Below are positions 26,947-36,446 of a stretch of 64,000 nt of DNA, piece by piece. Below the pieces are notes generated by a model. The model did not search any database. It was not told the origin of the DNA and saw only the letters and a list, made by a program, of their open reading frames with translations. Position 1 is the first letter of the stretch. Each line of letters begins with the position of its first letter. The stretch lies in contig JAIQEW010000002.1 in assembly GCA_020073605.1 (NCBI GenBank), positions 186,001 through 250,000 of the forward strand, read 5' to 3'. A program made the position numbers and the translations under genes. Source of the stretch: Terriglobia bacterium (GTDB lineage: Bacteria > Acidobacteriota > Terriglobia > Acidiferrales > UBA7541).

Positions 26947-27741
26947 GTGACCACAAGTTCGCGCCGGGAGTTTTTGAAGGTCGCCTCTGCCGGAGCTGCT
27001 GCCGCGGCGCTGGGAACACCCGCCTTCGCCGCCGATCCCACGCTCGGCATGATCTTTCCTCCCGCGAACACTCCCGTTCCTCCTGAGGCGCACCTGATGT
27101 ATCCGTCCGGCGTGCGATTCCTCGCCACGGGCGTGGGCCTCGAGCGGATGACGCCGGAAGGCTATGACAAAGTTTTCGATCGCATCGTCCCCGCGGCGCA
27201 ACAGCTCGCCTCGCAAGGAGCGAACGCCATCTCGGTGATGGGAACGTCGCTCACTTTTTACAAGGGCGCCGCCTTCAATCAGCAATTGAAGGAGAGCATC
27301 ACGAAGGCCACCGGCCTGCCCTCGACCACTATGAGCACGGCGATCGTCGAAGGGCTCAAGGCCGTGGGCGGGCGCCGCCTTGCGGTCGCGACGGCGTACA
27401 ACGAAGAAGTGAGCCGCCGCCTGAAAGTGTTTTTGGAGGAATCTGGTTTCGAAGTGCTCGTCGTGAAGGGCATGGGCATCGAACGCTTTCAAGACCGAGC
27501 CCCCGTGACGCAGACCGAGTTGCTCGACTTCAGCGCGGGCGTGTGGCAGACGGCGCCAACCGCCGACGCGATCCTGATCTCTTGCGGCGCGCTCAAGACA
27601 TTGGAAATTCTCGCGCCGCTCGAGGAGCGCTGCAGAGTGCCCGTGGTTTCGAGCATGCCGCACGCGCTGTGGGCGAGCGTTCGCCTGCTTGGATTGAGCG
27701 GAAAAGCCCCCGGCTACGGCACGCTGCTCTCGAAGGGATAG
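26947..27741 (+). CDS. arylmalonate decarboxylase-like Asp/Glu racemase-family enzyme with Tat signal
   Basis: A 264-residue protein from GTG with GGAGG upstream and a Tat signal (SSRREFLKVASAGAAAAAL). The mature part resembles bacterial arylmalonate decarboxylase: SVMGTSLTFYKGAAFN (oxyanion-hole Thr-Ser), TTMSTAIVEGLKAVG, VATAYNEEVSRRL and ILISCGALKTLE. As in that enzyme the first racemase Cys is replaced (Gly in MGTS) while the second Cys (ISCG) is kept, which favours decarboxylation over racemisation. A periplasmic location would be unusual for this family. It follows the molybdenum hydroxylase, so the two may share a catabolic route (inference). Confidence 0.75.
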   Translation: MTTSSRREFLKVASAGAAAAALGTPAFAADPTLGMIFPPANTPVPPEAHLMYPSGVRFLATGVGLERMTPEGYDKVFDRIVPAAQQLASQGANAISVMGTSLTFYKGAAFNQQLKESITKATGLPSTTMSTAIVEGLKAVGGRRLAVATAYNEEVSRRLKVFLEESGFEVLVVKGMGIERFQDRAPVTQTELLDFSAGVWQTAPTADAILISCGALKTLEILAPLEERCRVPVVSSMPHALWASVRLLGLSGKAPGYGTLLSKG

Positions 27742-27752
27742 TTCCCGAATCG

Positions 27753-28154
27753 CTAGCTGGTCGGCACCAATGCGGGCTGAGGTGCGCCTTGAAGGAGCAC
27801 GAACTTCTGCGGCGCGCAGCAGACGGAACTCAGCCGGGCAATGTCCCGCTGCATCTCCGGCTTCCCACGCAGGTGCCCTAGCGTCTCGCGCAGAATCTTT
27901 GCAGCGACTTCGTCGCGCGGGACCGCAAGCCTGTAATGCATCCATTTCCCCTCGCGCCGGGCAGCCACAATTCCCGCCTTGCGCAGGTACGCCAGGTGGC
28001 GCGAAATCTTGGGCTGGCTCGTCTTAAGAATCTCCACGAAGTAGCAGACGCAAATCTCCCGGTCCGCGATCAGGTTGAGCAGCCGCAGCCGCGTGGGGTC
28101 CGCCAGCGCGCGGAAAAGCAGGTCGAGCGAAACGCCCGTGTGAGCCTTGGCCAT
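27753..28154 (-). CDS. arsR: ArsR-family arsenic-responsive repressor
   Basis: A 133-residue winged-helix repressor. The metal site ICVCYF lies in the DNA-recognition region as in ArsR; KISRHLAYLRKAGIVAARREGKW is the HTH and wing. A second Cys pair, SSVCCAPQ, is near the C-terminus. It is divergent from arsM, whose intergenic region it should repress until As(III) binds. A minus-strand TATACT at 28161-28166 sits only 6 nt from the ATG and no Shine-Dalgarno is visible, suggesting a leaderless transcript. Confidence 0.9.
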   Translation of the reverse strand: MAKAHTGVSLDLLFRALADPTRLRLLNLIADREICVCYFVEILKTSQPKISRHLAYLRKAGIVAARREGKWMHYRLAVPRDEVAAKILRETLGHLRGKPEMQRDIARLSSVCCAPQKFVLLQGAPQPALVPTS

Positions 28155-28251
28155 GAGGAGAGTATACATCATATCCGTCTTGACATATATGTGGGGTGGG
28201 GTTACCCTCAATCATATTTGGGCAGGCAGATATGTCGGCCGGGAGGCGCGT
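28155..28251. promoter_or_regulatory. divergent arsR/arsM promoter-operator region
   Basis: Plus strand: TTGACA (28180-28185), 17-nt spacer, TACCCT (28203-28208), for arsM. Minus strand: TATACT (28161-28166) for arsR. Between them CATAT and ATATG form an AT-rich dyad flanking the -35, a likely ArsR operator. Confidence 0.55.
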
Positions 28252-29067
28252 ATGGCAAGCAGCGAGATCAAGGAAGTGGTCAAGAGCAAGTACGGCGAAG
28301 CGGCCAGGCAGGTTGCCGCCGGCGGCACGGCCTGCTGCGGCGGCGCAGCCGACCTGAGCCTTTGCGATCCGATTACAAGCGATCTCTACACCGAGTCGCA
28401 GAAGTCGCTGCTTCCCGCGCAAGCGGTGGCGGCGTCGCTTGGCTGCGGCAATCCCACGGCGCTCGCGAAGCTTGAACCCGGAGAGATCGTCCTCGATCTC
28501 GGCTCGGGCGGCGGCATCGACGTGCTGCTTTCCGCGCGGCGCGTGGCCCCCACCGGCAAGGCCTATGGCCTCGACATGACGGACGAAATGCTCGCGCTCG
28601 CGCGTGAAAACCAGCGCAAAGCCGGTGTCCAGAACGTCGAGTTTCTGAAAGGCGAAATCGAGAATATTCCGCTTCCTGAAAACTCCGTCGATGTCGTGAT
28701 CTCGAATTGCGTGATCAACCTTTCGGCGGATAAAGACCGCGTTCTGCGAGAAGCATTCCGCGTGCTCCGGCCGGGCGGCCGGTTTGCCGTGTCCGATGTG
28801 GTCGTGCGCGGCCCCGTGCCCGCCGATATCCGCAGAAGCGTGGAGCTATGGGTCGGCTGCGTTGCCGGCGCGATGGACGAATCCGATTACCGCGCGAAGC
28901 TCGCCGCGGCGGGGTTCGCTGAAATCGAGATCGAGCCAACGCGCGTGTACACCGTCGAGGACGCGCGCCAGTTCCTCACGGCTAAAGGCGTTGACGTGGA
29001 CGCAATCGCGCCCCAGGTCGACGGCAAGTTCGCGAGCGCTTTCATTCGCGCCAGAAAACCCGCCTGA
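28252..29067 (+). CDS. arsM: arsenite S-adenosylmethionine methyltransferase
   Basis: A 271-residue class I methyltransferase. The SAM motif is VLDLGSGGGIDVL. The arsenic-binding Cys residues are recognisable: GTACCGGAAD near the N-terminus, VISNCVINL and LWVGCVAGA. ArsM methylates As(III) to volatile or less retained forms. The ATG at 28252 is preceded by GGGAGG. First gene of arsM-arsC-acr3. Confidence 0.9.
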   Translation: MASSEIKEVVKSKYGEAARQVAAGGTACCGGAADLSLCDPITSDLYTESQKSLLPAQAVAASLGCGNPTALAKLEPGEIVLDLGSGGGIDVLLSARRVAPTGKAYGLDMTDEMLALARENQRKAGVQNVEFLKGEIENIPLPENSVDVVISNCVINLSADKDRVLREAFRVLRPGGRFAVSDVVVRGPVPADIRRSVELWVGCVAGAMDESDYRAKLAAAGFAEIEIEPTRVYTVEDARQFLTAKGVDVDAIAPQVDGKFASAFIRARKPA

Positions 29068-29086
29068 ATCGAGAAGGGATACGACG

Positions 29087-29617
29087 ATGGAAAGCCGCTA
29101 CAACGTTCTCTTTCTCTGCACCGGCAACTCCGCGCGGTCGATCATGGCCGAGGCGATTCTGAATCGCAAGGGACGCCCGACATTCGCCGCCTACAGCGCG
29201 GGCAGCAATCCGGCCGGCATTGTCCGCCCGGAAGCGCTCCGCCAGATCGAGCTTGCGCACATGCCCACGACGGGGTTGCGAAGCAAGAGCTGGGAGGAGT
29301 TCGCGAAGCCGGACGCGCCGAAATTGCATTTCGTCTTCACCGTCTGCGACAACGCGGCGCGGGAAGTCTGCCCCGTTTGGCCCGGCCAGCCGATGACCGC
29401 CCACTGGGGCGTGCCGGACCCGGCGCTCGCCGAGGGGACGCCGGAACAGATAGAGCGCGCCTTTCGCGATACGTTCATGATGCTCGACCGCAGAATCGGT
29501 CTGTTTCTCTGCCTGCCTCTCGCCAGCCTCGATAAGCTGGCCATCCAGAAAGAAATCAACCGCATCGGCAAAGAAATGCTAACCGAATCCGCCAAGCGCG
29601 ATACTCCGCTCCACTGA
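29087..29617 (+). CDS. arsC: arsenate reductase, low-molecular-weight phosphatase type
   Basis: A 176-residue protein with the LMW-PTPase P-loop CTGNSARS near the N-terminus and a WGVPDP segment carrying the general acid Asp. Thioredoxin-linked ArsC enzymes of this class reduce As(V) to As(III); further Cys residues ([15 protein letters not shown]) match the redox relay. It lies 19 nt after arsM and 7 nt before the efflux gene. Confidence 0.9.
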   Translation: MESRYNVLFLCTGNSARSIMAEAILNRKGRPTFAAYSAGSNPAGIVRPEALRQIELAHMPTTGLRSKSWEEFAKPDAPKLHFVFTVCDNAAREVCPVWPGQPMTAHWGVPDPALAEGTPEQIERAFRDTFMMLDRRIGLFLCLPLASLDKLAIQKEINRIGKEMLTESAKRDTPLH

Positions 29618-29624
29618 GGCAGCC

Positions 29625-30710
29625 GTGTCGACGACCCCGCACATACAAGGACAAGTCTGCGTTCCAATTCCACGCGCCCGTCTCTCGTTCTTGGATCGCT
29701 ATTTGACTCTTTGGATCTTCCTCTCCATGGCCGTTGGTGTGGCGCTCGGACATTTCATTCCGGGCACGGCCGATTTCGTCCAGCGCTTTCAAGCCGGCAC
29801 GACGAATATTCCCATCGCCGTCGGGTTAATCATCATGATGTATCCCCCGTTGGCAAAGGTCCGCTACGAAAAGTTGTCCGAAGTGTTTCGAAACCGCCGC
29901 GTCCTTGCGCTTTCCCTGGTGCAGAACTGGGTGATCGGACCGATGTTGATGTTCTTTCTCGCAATCGCCTTTCTTCACGGGCGACCGGCATATATGCGCG
30001 GGCTTATCTTGATCGGCCTGGCACGCTGTATCGCGATGGTCATCGTATGGAACGAATTGGCGGCCGGGGATACGGATTACGCAGCCGGGCTGGTTGCATT
30101 TAACAGCGTCTTCCAGGTGCTCTTTTATAGCGTCTACGCTTGGGTGTTTGTCACGGTCCTTCCCGGAAGATTCGGCCTCAAAGGCGCCGTCGTGAATGTA
30201 GGAATTGGTCCAATCGCGGAGAGCGTGTTCATCTACCTCGGCGTGCCGTTCCTCGCTGGAATGCTCACTCGCTTCGTCCTGTTGCGCGCAAAGGGGGAGG
30301 AGTGGTATCGGACGAAATTCATTCCGCGGATCAGTCCGCTTACCCTGGTGGCCCTCCTGTTTACGATCCTGGTGATGTTCAGCCTGAAAGGCGATCTCAT
30401 TGTCCGGCTGCCATTCGACGTGCTGCGCATCGCACTGCCTCTTCTCATCTATTTTGTTCTGATGTTTCTCGTAAGCTTCTGGATGGGGCGTAAGCTCGGC
30501 GCTGATTATTCGAAAACGGCGACGCTTTCCTTTACCGCTGCAAGCAACAATTTCGAGCTGGCCATCGCCGTGGCGATTGCAGTCTTTGGGCTCAATTCGG
30601 GTGAGGCGTTCGTCGGCGTCATCGGGCCTCTGGTGGAAGTGCCCGCGCTCATCGGACTTGTGAATGTTTCTCTATGGTTTCAGCGGCGCTATTTTACGGC
30701 TCGGGGTTAG
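29625..30710 (+). CDS. acr3: ACR3-family arsenite efflux permease
   Basis: A 361-residue, ten-helix inner-membrane transporter. The conserved Cys-containing segment [19 protein letters not shown] and [16 protein letters not shown] are ACR3 signatures. It starts at GTG just after arsC and exports the As(III) made by ArsC. The operon thus offers both methylation and efflux routes. Confidence 0.92.
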   Translation: MSTTPHIQGQVCVPIPRARLSFLDRYLTLWIFLSMAVGVALGHFIPGTADFVQRFQAGTTNIPIAVGLIIMMYPPLAKVRYEKLSEVFRNRRVLALSLVQNWVIGPMLMFFLAIAFLHGRPAYMRGLILIGLARCIAMVIVWNELAAGDTDYAAGLVAFNSVFQVLFYSVYAWVFVTVLPGRFGLKGAVVNVGIGPIAESVFIYLGVPFLAGMLTRFVLLRAKGEEWYRTKFIPRISPLTLVALLFTILVMFSLKGDLIVRLPFDVLRIALPLLIYFVLMFLVSFWMGRKLGADYSKTATLSFTAASNNFELAIAVAIAVFGLNSGEAFVGVIGPLVEVPALIGLVNVSLWFQRRYFTARG

Positions 30711-30787
30711 CACAAACACCGTCTGAAGCTCTCGTAGGCGGAATTGCCGGGAAGTTCATCCTGCCAATTGTATTCTCTTCGCCTCGC

Positions 30788-31711
30788 CTATCCGTTCAAC
30801 CACGGCAGCTGCCCTTTGTGGGCCAGCGCCAGTAGGTCCATCGTCGCGGCCACGGCGCAGTGAACGCACACGCCTCCCCAAATCGATTTCGTCTTCCACG
30901 CCAGCCATCCCAGCACGAAGCCCGCGACAATCGAAGCCGTCGCCTCGGGCCAGGGCTTGGTGAAATGGATCATCATGTACGGGATCACGGACACAGGCAC
31001 GGCCAGCGCTCCGATGTGTCTTGATAATCCTCCCACCAGGAATCCGCGGAAGAAAAACTCCAGCGCGATGAATTGGCCGGCGTACATCCCCTCCCACATC
31101 AGCAGATCGAACCAGGAGCGGCCCGCCTGCGGGTACATTGGATAGAACGTGTAGAAGGCGGGCGTCTGCGAGACTAGCCAGATCACGGGAAGCACCGCTC
31201 CGTACAAACCCACATAAAGCCAATAGTGCTGCGCGAAGCCGCGCCACGAAAGATGGCAATCGCGCAGCCGCTTGCCGGGCAGCAGAGACATCACAATCGC
31301 GGGCAGCGCCATATAGCCCACCAGGATCGACGCCACCCACCACGCCTTTACTCGCAGCACCCAGTAGGAATCGAGCCCATTGCCATAGGCGGGAAAGATG
31401 GATAGGAACGCGTCCGGGCTGCCGGCAAACTCCACAAGCAGAAGCGAAAGGCACGCGGTCACGCAGATCGCGGCTACCGGCCAAAGGCCGGGTGCCGCCG
31501 TGGCGTCCGGAAGGAGCCCTCCCGCGTACGATGCCGGGTTCCCCGGCTGTGCCTGAGCGCCTTGAGGAAGCTCGCGAACCTCTCCTGTTCTCTGGCGACG
31601 ATTGCGTCCCTTTCTTGAAATTCTTGGGAAAGTTGCGCCCGGGCTGGGCGAGTTTTGCCTCGCTCCGTGCGCGTGCGGCGAAAAAAACCTCATCAAGATC
31701 CGTGGCGGCAT
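30788..31711 (-). CDS. CPBP-family intramembrane metalloprotease
   Basis: Up to 307 residues. The C-terminal part has the CPBP motifs FIALEFFFRGFLVGG, HFTKPWPEATASIVAGFVLGWLAWKT and GGVCVH. The first motif has ALE where EE is usual. Several membrane helices are present from about residue 75. The first 65 residues in this frame look non-native and an overlapping frame starting at 31736 reads equally well, so the true start is uncertain and a frameshift near the N-terminus is possible. CPBP proteins process prenylated or peptide substrates; the target here is unknown. Confidence 0.75.
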   Translation of the reverse strand: MPPRILMRFFSPHAHGARQNSPSPGATFPRISRKGRNRRQRTGEVRELPQGAQAQPGNPASYAGGLLPDATAAPGLWPVAAICVTACLSLLLVEFAGSPDAFLSIFPAYGNGLDSYWVLRVKAWWVASILVGYMALPAIVMSLLPGKRLRDCHLSWRGFAQHYWLYVGLYGAVLPVIWLVSQTPAFYTFYPMYPQAGRSWFDLLMWEGMYAGQFIALEFFFRGFLVGGLSRHIGALAVPVSVIPYMMIHFTKPWPEATASIVAGFVLGWLAWKTKSIWGGVCVHCAVAATMDLLALAHKGQLPWLNG

Positions 31712-31875
31712 TGGCGAATGGGGGAGTGTACATCACAGCCCGAAAGCCGCGCAGTTCTTTGCCCCATGGATCATCTGCATCCTGTGGTAGCGTAAATCGG
31801 GCGCTTGCACGTCACGGATTTGAGAGGTCGAGCACTGTTCGCCGAGAGAAACTTTCGAGGCAGTGAGGCATCAGA

Positions 31876-32877
31876 ATGAAGGCGTGCCTGCTGCGTTCGC
31901 CCGCGCCGGTCGAGACGAACCCGCTCGATTTCACGGACGTGCCGGACCCACAGCCCGGCAAGGGCGAGGTTTTGGTCCGCGTGCAGATGTGCGGCGTCTG
32001 CCGGACCGATCTGCACGTGGTCGAGGGCGAGCTCGCGCCGCGTAAATCCCCGGTGATTCCGGGGCATCAAATCGTGGGAATCGTCGAGAAGCTCGGCGAG
32101 GGCGCGCGGCGATTCAAGATCGGCGCCCGCGTCGGAATCGCGTGGCTGCACAGCACGGACCAGACTTGCGAGTACTGCCGCGCGGGGATGGAAAATCTCT
32201 GCGACCATCCCACGTTCACCGGCTACACCGTGGACGGTGGATACGCCGAATACGCGATAGCGCCCGAAAGCTTCGTGTATCCGATCCCCGAAAAGTTTCC
32301 GGACGATCAGGCCGCGCCGCTGCTCTGCGCGGGGATTATCGGGTTCCGCTCGCTGCGGCTTTCGGGAATCCAGCGAGGCGGACGCCTCGCGTTTTATGGA
32401 TTCGGAGCGGCGGCGCACGTGGCCATTCAGGTGGCGCGCCATTGGGGCGTGGAAGTGTACGCTTGCACCCGCGGAGCGAAGCACCAGCAGCTTGCGCTGC
32501 AGCTCGGCGCCGTATGGGCGGGCGAAGCCGCGGCCGAGCCTCCCGAAAAGCTCGATGCGGCGATTATTTTCGCGCCCGCCGGGGAACTCGTGCCGCCGGC
32601 GCTGAAGGCTCTGAAAAAGGGAGGCGTCCTCGTGCTCGGCGGGATCCACATGAGCCCGATCCCGTCCTTCGATTACAATCTGCTGTATCAGGAGCGCGTG
32701 ATCCGCAGCGTGGCCAATAACACGCGCCAGGATGGCGAGGATTTTCTGCGCGTCGCCGCCGAAATTCCCGTTCGCACGCAGGTGACGCTTTTCCCGCTGC
32801 GCGAAGCGAATCGCGCGCTGAACGAGCTGAAGGGTGACCGGATCAACGGCGCCGCGGTCCTGGATTGCACACGGTGA
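31876..32877 (+). CDS. zinc-dependent alcohol dehydrogenase family protein
   Basis: A 333-residue MDR-family enzyme. Catalytic zinc ligands appear as [13 protein letters not shown] and PGHQIVGIV. The structural zinc lobe, [16 protein letters not shown], has three Cys, with Asp where the first Cys is usual. The nucleotide fold is represented by [18 protein letters not shown]. The AdhA-like subgroup oxidises or reduces small alcohols and aldehydes. It lies 4 nt upstream of the MOSC gene and is probably co-transcribed with it. Confidence 0.85.
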   Translation: MKACLLRSPAPVETNPLDFTDVPDPQPGKGEVLVRVQMCGVCRTDLHVVEGELAPRKSPVIPGHQIVGIVEKLGEGARRFKIGARVGIAWLHSTDQTCEYCRAGMENLCDHPTFTGYTVDGGYAEYAIAPESFVYPIPEKFPDDQAAPLLCAGIIGFRSLRLSGIQRGGRLAFYGFGAAAHVAIQVARHWGVEVYACTRGAKHQQLALQLGAVWAGEAAAEPPEKLDAAIIFAPAGELVPPALKALKKGGVLVLGGIHMSPIPSFDYNLLYQERVIRSVANNTRQDGEDFLRVAAEIPVRTQVTLFPLREANRALNELKGDRINGAAVLDCTR

Positions 32878-32881
32878 ACAC

Positions 32882-33529
32882 ATGAGAGTCATCTCGCTCA
32901 ACGTCGGGAAGCCGCGCACGGTGCATTTCGTGAATCGCGATGTGACGACCGGCATTTTCAAATCGCCGGTGCCCGGCCCGCTCCTACTCCGCCGGCTGAA
33001 TCTCGATGGCGATCATCAGGTGGACCTCGAAAACCACGGCGGACGCAACAAGGCCGTGTACGCCTATCCGTCGGAGCACTACGAATTCTGGCGCAAGGAA
33101 CTTCCGGATATGGAACTGCCGTGGGCCATCTTCGGCGAGAATTTGACCACCGAAGGCCTCACGGAGGAAGGCGCGTGCATCGGCGACCATTTTCGGATCG
33201 GCCAAGCCGTCGTCAAAGTCACCCAGCCGCGCATCCCCTGCTACAAGCTCGCAATTCGTTTCGGGCGGCCGGACATCGTAAAGAGATTTCTCGCGAGCAG
33301 GCGCTCCGGAATCTACTTTTCGGTCGTGGAAGAAGGCCTGGTGAACACCGGCGACTCGATCGAGCGGATCCAGGAAGACAAGAACCGAATCAGCGTGGCG
33401 GACATCAACCGCGCCTACGCAAAGGGCAGCGACGATATCGAGTTGCTGCGCCGCATCGTGAGCCTGGAAATCCTGCCGCGCGGCCTGCACGACGAATTCG
33501 CCGAAGAGCTTGCCGCGCTCGAACGCTGA
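32882..33529 (+). CDS. MOSC-domain protein (YiiM-like)
   Basis: A 215-residue protein with a MOSC domain: HGGRNKAVYAYPSEHYEFW, FGENLTTEGL and the conserved Cys in TQPRIPCYKLAIRFG, the putative sulfur/molybdenum-cofactor site. A C-terminal three-helix 3-alpha domain follows. YiiM-like proteins reduce N-hydroxylated compounds using a sulfurated Mo cofactor. It is directly downstream of the alcohol dehydrogenase. Confidence 0.85.
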   Translation: MRVISLNVGKPRTVHFVNRDVTTGIFKSPVPGPLLLRRLNLDGDHQVDLENHGGRNKAVYAYPSEHYEFWRKELPDMELPWAIFGENLTTEGLTEEGACIGDHFRIGQAVVKVTQPRIPCYKLAIRFGRPDIVKRFLASRRSGIYFSVVEEGLVNTGDSIERIQEDKNRISVADINRAYAKGSDDIELLRRIVSLEILPRGLHDEFAEELAALER

Positions 33530-33544
33530 CCCCGAACAATCCCG

Positions 33545-34585
33545 CTATTTTGTATAGGTTTTGTGGAAATTGTTTCGCGAGTTCACCACGGTGAACGTGG
33601 AGTTGAGCTCTGCCGAGACCTTGATGTAGTTGCCCTCGTCCTTGTCACCGGGGTTGGCGATGAACCCCTCGGCGGAGTTGTGATCCTTGCCGGCATCGAG
33701 CGCTTCGTGCAATTGCCACAGATCCTCGAGGCCGGGCGAATCATGAACGATTTGCCACGCCTCCGGCCGGCCGCCCTTGTGCGGGCCATTGTTCATCACC
33801 GCAACACGCGGGTGGAGCACGTCCACAATCGCCCGGGCGTTCGACGAATCGCCGCTCCCCGGATGCGCGGTTCCGTGATGCGTCGTCAAGTATAGGTCCA
33901 CGGTGCCGATCAAGTTCCTGGGGCACGCAAGCCCCAGTTCCTTTTGGTTGGTTAGGTCGCCGAGGTCGATGAACCGGAACTTGCCGTATGTAATCAGCAT
34001 CCCGACCGACCGGGCATTCTCGCTGGGATCGGCGGGCGCCGCCGGCTCGGACGCGCACAGCGGATTCGGCTGGCCCGCGCCGGGCAGAGCGTCGCGTATC
34101 TCCTCGCCCGCGGCGGCGAGGACTTGGACGCGCATTCCCTTGAACGGGATCTGGTCTCCCGGCTTCAGCGTGATGCGTTTCGCCTGCTCGGCCACTTTTT
34201 CGTAAACGCCGTAGACCGTCCGGGTGGAGTCGGAATTCTCCATGTTCGGGCCGTGGTCCGCGAATGTGCCGACCTTCATCCGGCTGGCGAGCTGGGCCAC
34301 TCCGCCCGCGTGGTCGAGGTGGTAGTGAGTGATCACGACGTAATCGATGTGGTCGATTCCAGCGGCCTTGGCCGCGGCTTCGATGCGGTTCGCGTCGCGG
34401 CCCTCGAAGTCGGGCCAGCCGGTGTCGATCAGCAAGGATTCACCCTGCGGATCGACAATCAGGGTGGATTGTCCGCCTTCCACGTCGATGAAGTAGACCT
34501 CCAGTGACTTTGGAGCGCCCGCAAGGGGCGAAAGCGAGAGGCAGAAACCAAGAATCCCAGCGAGAATCAGGGCAGTGCGGCGCAT
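33545..34585 (-). CDS. exported metallo-beta-lactamase-fold hydrolase
   Basis: A 346-residue protein with a signal peptide and an MBL fold: YVVITHYHLDHAGGVAQL, LLIDTGW and TTHHGTAHPGSGDS. The pattern resembles the soluble ComEC/Rec2-like MBL group. A longer open frame extends to 35671, but it runs antisense to the phosphofructokinase gene and is rejected. The substrate is unknown. Confidence 0.8.
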   Translation of the reverse strand: MRRTALILAGILGFCLSLSPLAGAPKSLEVYFIDVEGGQSTLIVDPQGESLLIDTGWPDFEGRDANRIEAAAKAAGIDHIDYVVITHYHLDHAGGVAQLASRMKVGTFADHGPNMENSDSTRTVYGVYEKVAEQAKRITLKPGDQIPFKGMRVQVLAAAGEEIRDALPGAGQPNPLCASEPAAPADPSENARSVGMLITYGKFRFIDLGDLTNQKELGLACPRNLIGTVDLYLTTHHGTAHPGSGDSSNARAIVDVLHPRVAVMNNGPHKGGRPEAWQIVHDSPGLEDLWQLHEALDAGKDHNSAEGFIANPGDKDEGNYIKVSAELNSTFTVVNSRNNFHKTYTK

Positions 34586-34822
34586 TCGGGGCTCCCGTCG
34601 TGCGGGCCGGAGAAGATGGTCCTCCCGGCCCACGCTATTGTACCGGAAGCCGCGGCAGGGCAAGATGCATCCATCGGCCTTTGTGATGCGTTCGATTGGA
34701 ACAGTTACTCGCAGGGTGACCGGTTCTCCCCTTATCATGATTGTGTATTTGCGTTGTGGCGCAAGGCGCGCGCACAATTCCCTTGTGCAGGGCGCGGATG
34801 AATTCAGCGGGAGAGCGCATCG

Positions 34823-35992
34823 GTGGCTGAGAAAAACAAGATCGGAATCCTGACCGGCGGCGGAGACGTCCCCGGCTTGAACCCCGTGATTAAGTCCGTC
34901 GTGTACGGGGCCAGTGAAACCGGGCGGCAGGTAATCGGAATTCGCAAGGGCTGGGAAGGCCTCACCCACATGATCGGCCCGCGCGACGCTACCTACATCC
35001 GTGAACTCACCCGCGAGAACACGCGGACCATCGACCGGTCCGGCGGAACGGTGCTCCATACGTCGCGAACCAATCCCCGGCGCGTGGCCGACGCCAATGT
35101 GCCCAAGCACGTGCCCGCCAAGAAATTGAAGGAGCTTGCCTTCGACGGCAAGTACTACGATTTCACGCCGATCGTCATCGAGAACCTCGAACAGCTGGGA
35201 ATCGGCTGCCTGGTTGCCATCGGAGGCGACGATACGCTCAGCTTCGCATCCGTTCTTTCGGCAGCGGGATTTCCTGTACTTGCGATCCCGAAGACGATGG
35301 ACAACGATGTCCCGGGCACCGAGTACTGCATCGGTTTTTCCACGGCCGTTACGCGCGCCAAGCAATCGATCTCGCGGCAGCGCACCACCATCGGCTCCCA
35401 CGAGCGCATCGGCATCTTTCGAATCTTCGGCCGCGATGCCGGTTTCACGGCTCTTTACACCGCGTACGTTACTTCGGAGCGCTGCCTGATTCCCGAAGTT
35501 CCGTTCGACGTCGATCGCCTCTGCCGCCTCCTGATGGAGGACAAGGCCAACAATCCGAGCAACTACGCGCTGATCATTGTTTCCGAAGGAGCCATCTGGA
35601 CCGAAGGGGAAGTGCAAGAACTCGGCGAAGCCGACGCGTACGGCCACCGCAAGAAGGCCGACATCGGCCACGCGCTTGCCGAAGAAGTGCGCCGGCGCAC
35701 GGGACAGGAGACGATGGTCAGCGACTTGACGTACGACTTGCGCAGCGGCGAGCCGGATTCCATCGATCAGCTCGTGAGCATCACTTTTGCCAACATCGCC
35801 GTGGACCTGATCCGCAACGGCATCAGTGGGCGGATGATCGGGATCCAGAACGGTTGCTATGCCGAAGTGCCGCTGCCCGACGTGTCCCTCGGCGCCCGCA
35901 AGGTCAATGTGGAGAAGCTCTACAACACCGAACGCTACCGTCCCAACTACAGATCGAAGCTCGGCGCGCCGCTATTGTTCAGCGGTTCGTGA
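34823..35992 (+). CDS. pfp: pyrophosphate-type 6-phosphofructokinase
   Basis: A 389-residue phosphofructokinase. The nucleotide-site residues that separate donors read GGDDT (Asp where ATP enzymes have Gly) and PKTMDND (Lys where ATP enzymes have Gly); both mark PPi-dependent enzymes. GTG at 34823 follows GGGAGAG. The enzyme makes glycolysis at this step reversible and ATP-sparing. It is transcribed alone. Confidence 0.85.
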   Translation: MAEKNKIGILTGGGDVPGLNPVIKSVVYGASETGRQVIGIRKGWEGLTHMIGPRDATYIRELTRENTRTIDRSGGTVLHTSRTNPRRVADANVPKHVPAKKLKELAFDGKYYDFTPIVIENLEQLGIGCLVAIGGDDTLSFASVLSAAGFPVLAIPKTMDNDVPGTEYCIGFSTAVTRAKQSISRQRTTIGSHERIGIFRIFGRDAGFTALYTAYVTSERCLIPEVPFDVDRLCRLLMEDKANNPSNYALIIVSEGAIWTEGEVQELGEADAYGHRKKADIGHALAEEVRRRTGQETMVSDLTYDLRSGEPDSIDQLVSITFANIAVDLIRNGISGRMIGIQNGCYAEVPLPDVSLGARKVNVEKLYNTERYRPNYRSKLGAPLLFSGS

Positions 35993-36071
35993 GGCCCGCT
36001 GGGGCTACAACAGTTTTCCCGCATCCAATTGTGTCTAAAGGACGCCTGTAGGCATCCGCGCGAGTTTCGAG

Positions 36072-36077
36072 TATAAT
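36072..36077 (+). promoter_or_regulatory. -10 box of rpmE
   Basis: A perfect TATAAT, 84 nt upstream of the rpmE ATG. The -35 region is degenerate. Confidence 0.45.
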
Positions 36078-36161
36078 CAACTTTCCCCGCTGGCCTAGCG
36101 ACGCGAATGTGTGGCCAAGCTTTCCCTTCGCGCAGACCGGCCGGCAGACAGGAGCTTTTCC

Positions 36162-36389
36162 ATGAAAGAGGGCATTCATCCCGACTACCACGCCGTGACC
36201 GTGCACTGCGCCTGCGGCAGCACGTTCGAAACGCGGTCCACGATCAAGGGCAACATGATCCGCGTGGAAATCTGCTCGAGCTGCCACCCGTTCTTCACCG
36301 GCAAGCAGAAGCTGCTCGATACGGCCGGGCGCGTCGAGCGCTTCCAGAAGAAGTACGCGGATAAAGCCGCCGCAACCGCCAAGAAGTAG
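36162..36389 (+). CDS. rpmE: 50S ribosomal protein bL31
   Basis: A 75-residue protein of the zinc-binding (C+) form: [12 protein letters not shown] and [16 protein letters not shown] at 36162 gives the canonical length; an upstream in-frame GTG would add 17 unusual residues. The C-terminal tail is Lys/Ala rich. Confidence 0.95.
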   Translation: MKEGIHPDYHAVTVHCACGSTFETRSTIKGNMIRVEICSSCHPFFTGKQKLLDTAGRVERFQKKYADKAAATAKK

Positions 36390-36431
36390 CGGCCGCGCGC
36401 GCCTCGCGGTGAATCAATCGCTCGCCCGGTG

Positions 36432-36437
36432 TACAAT
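36432..36437 (+). promoter_or_regulatory. -10 box of thyX, suggesting a leaderless mRNA
   Basis: TGTACAAT gives an extended -10 (TACAAT at 36432-36437) that ends only 9 nt before the ATG at 36447. No Shine-Dalgarno precedes that ATG, so transcription would start at or next to the start codon. Confidence 0.4.
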
Positions 36438-36446
36438 GCCGGGCAG

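Noticed and set aside
34586-35671. N-terminal extension of the MBL hydrolase frame
   Set aside because: It runs antisense to the PPi-phosphofructokinase; the signal peptide at 34585 marks the real start.
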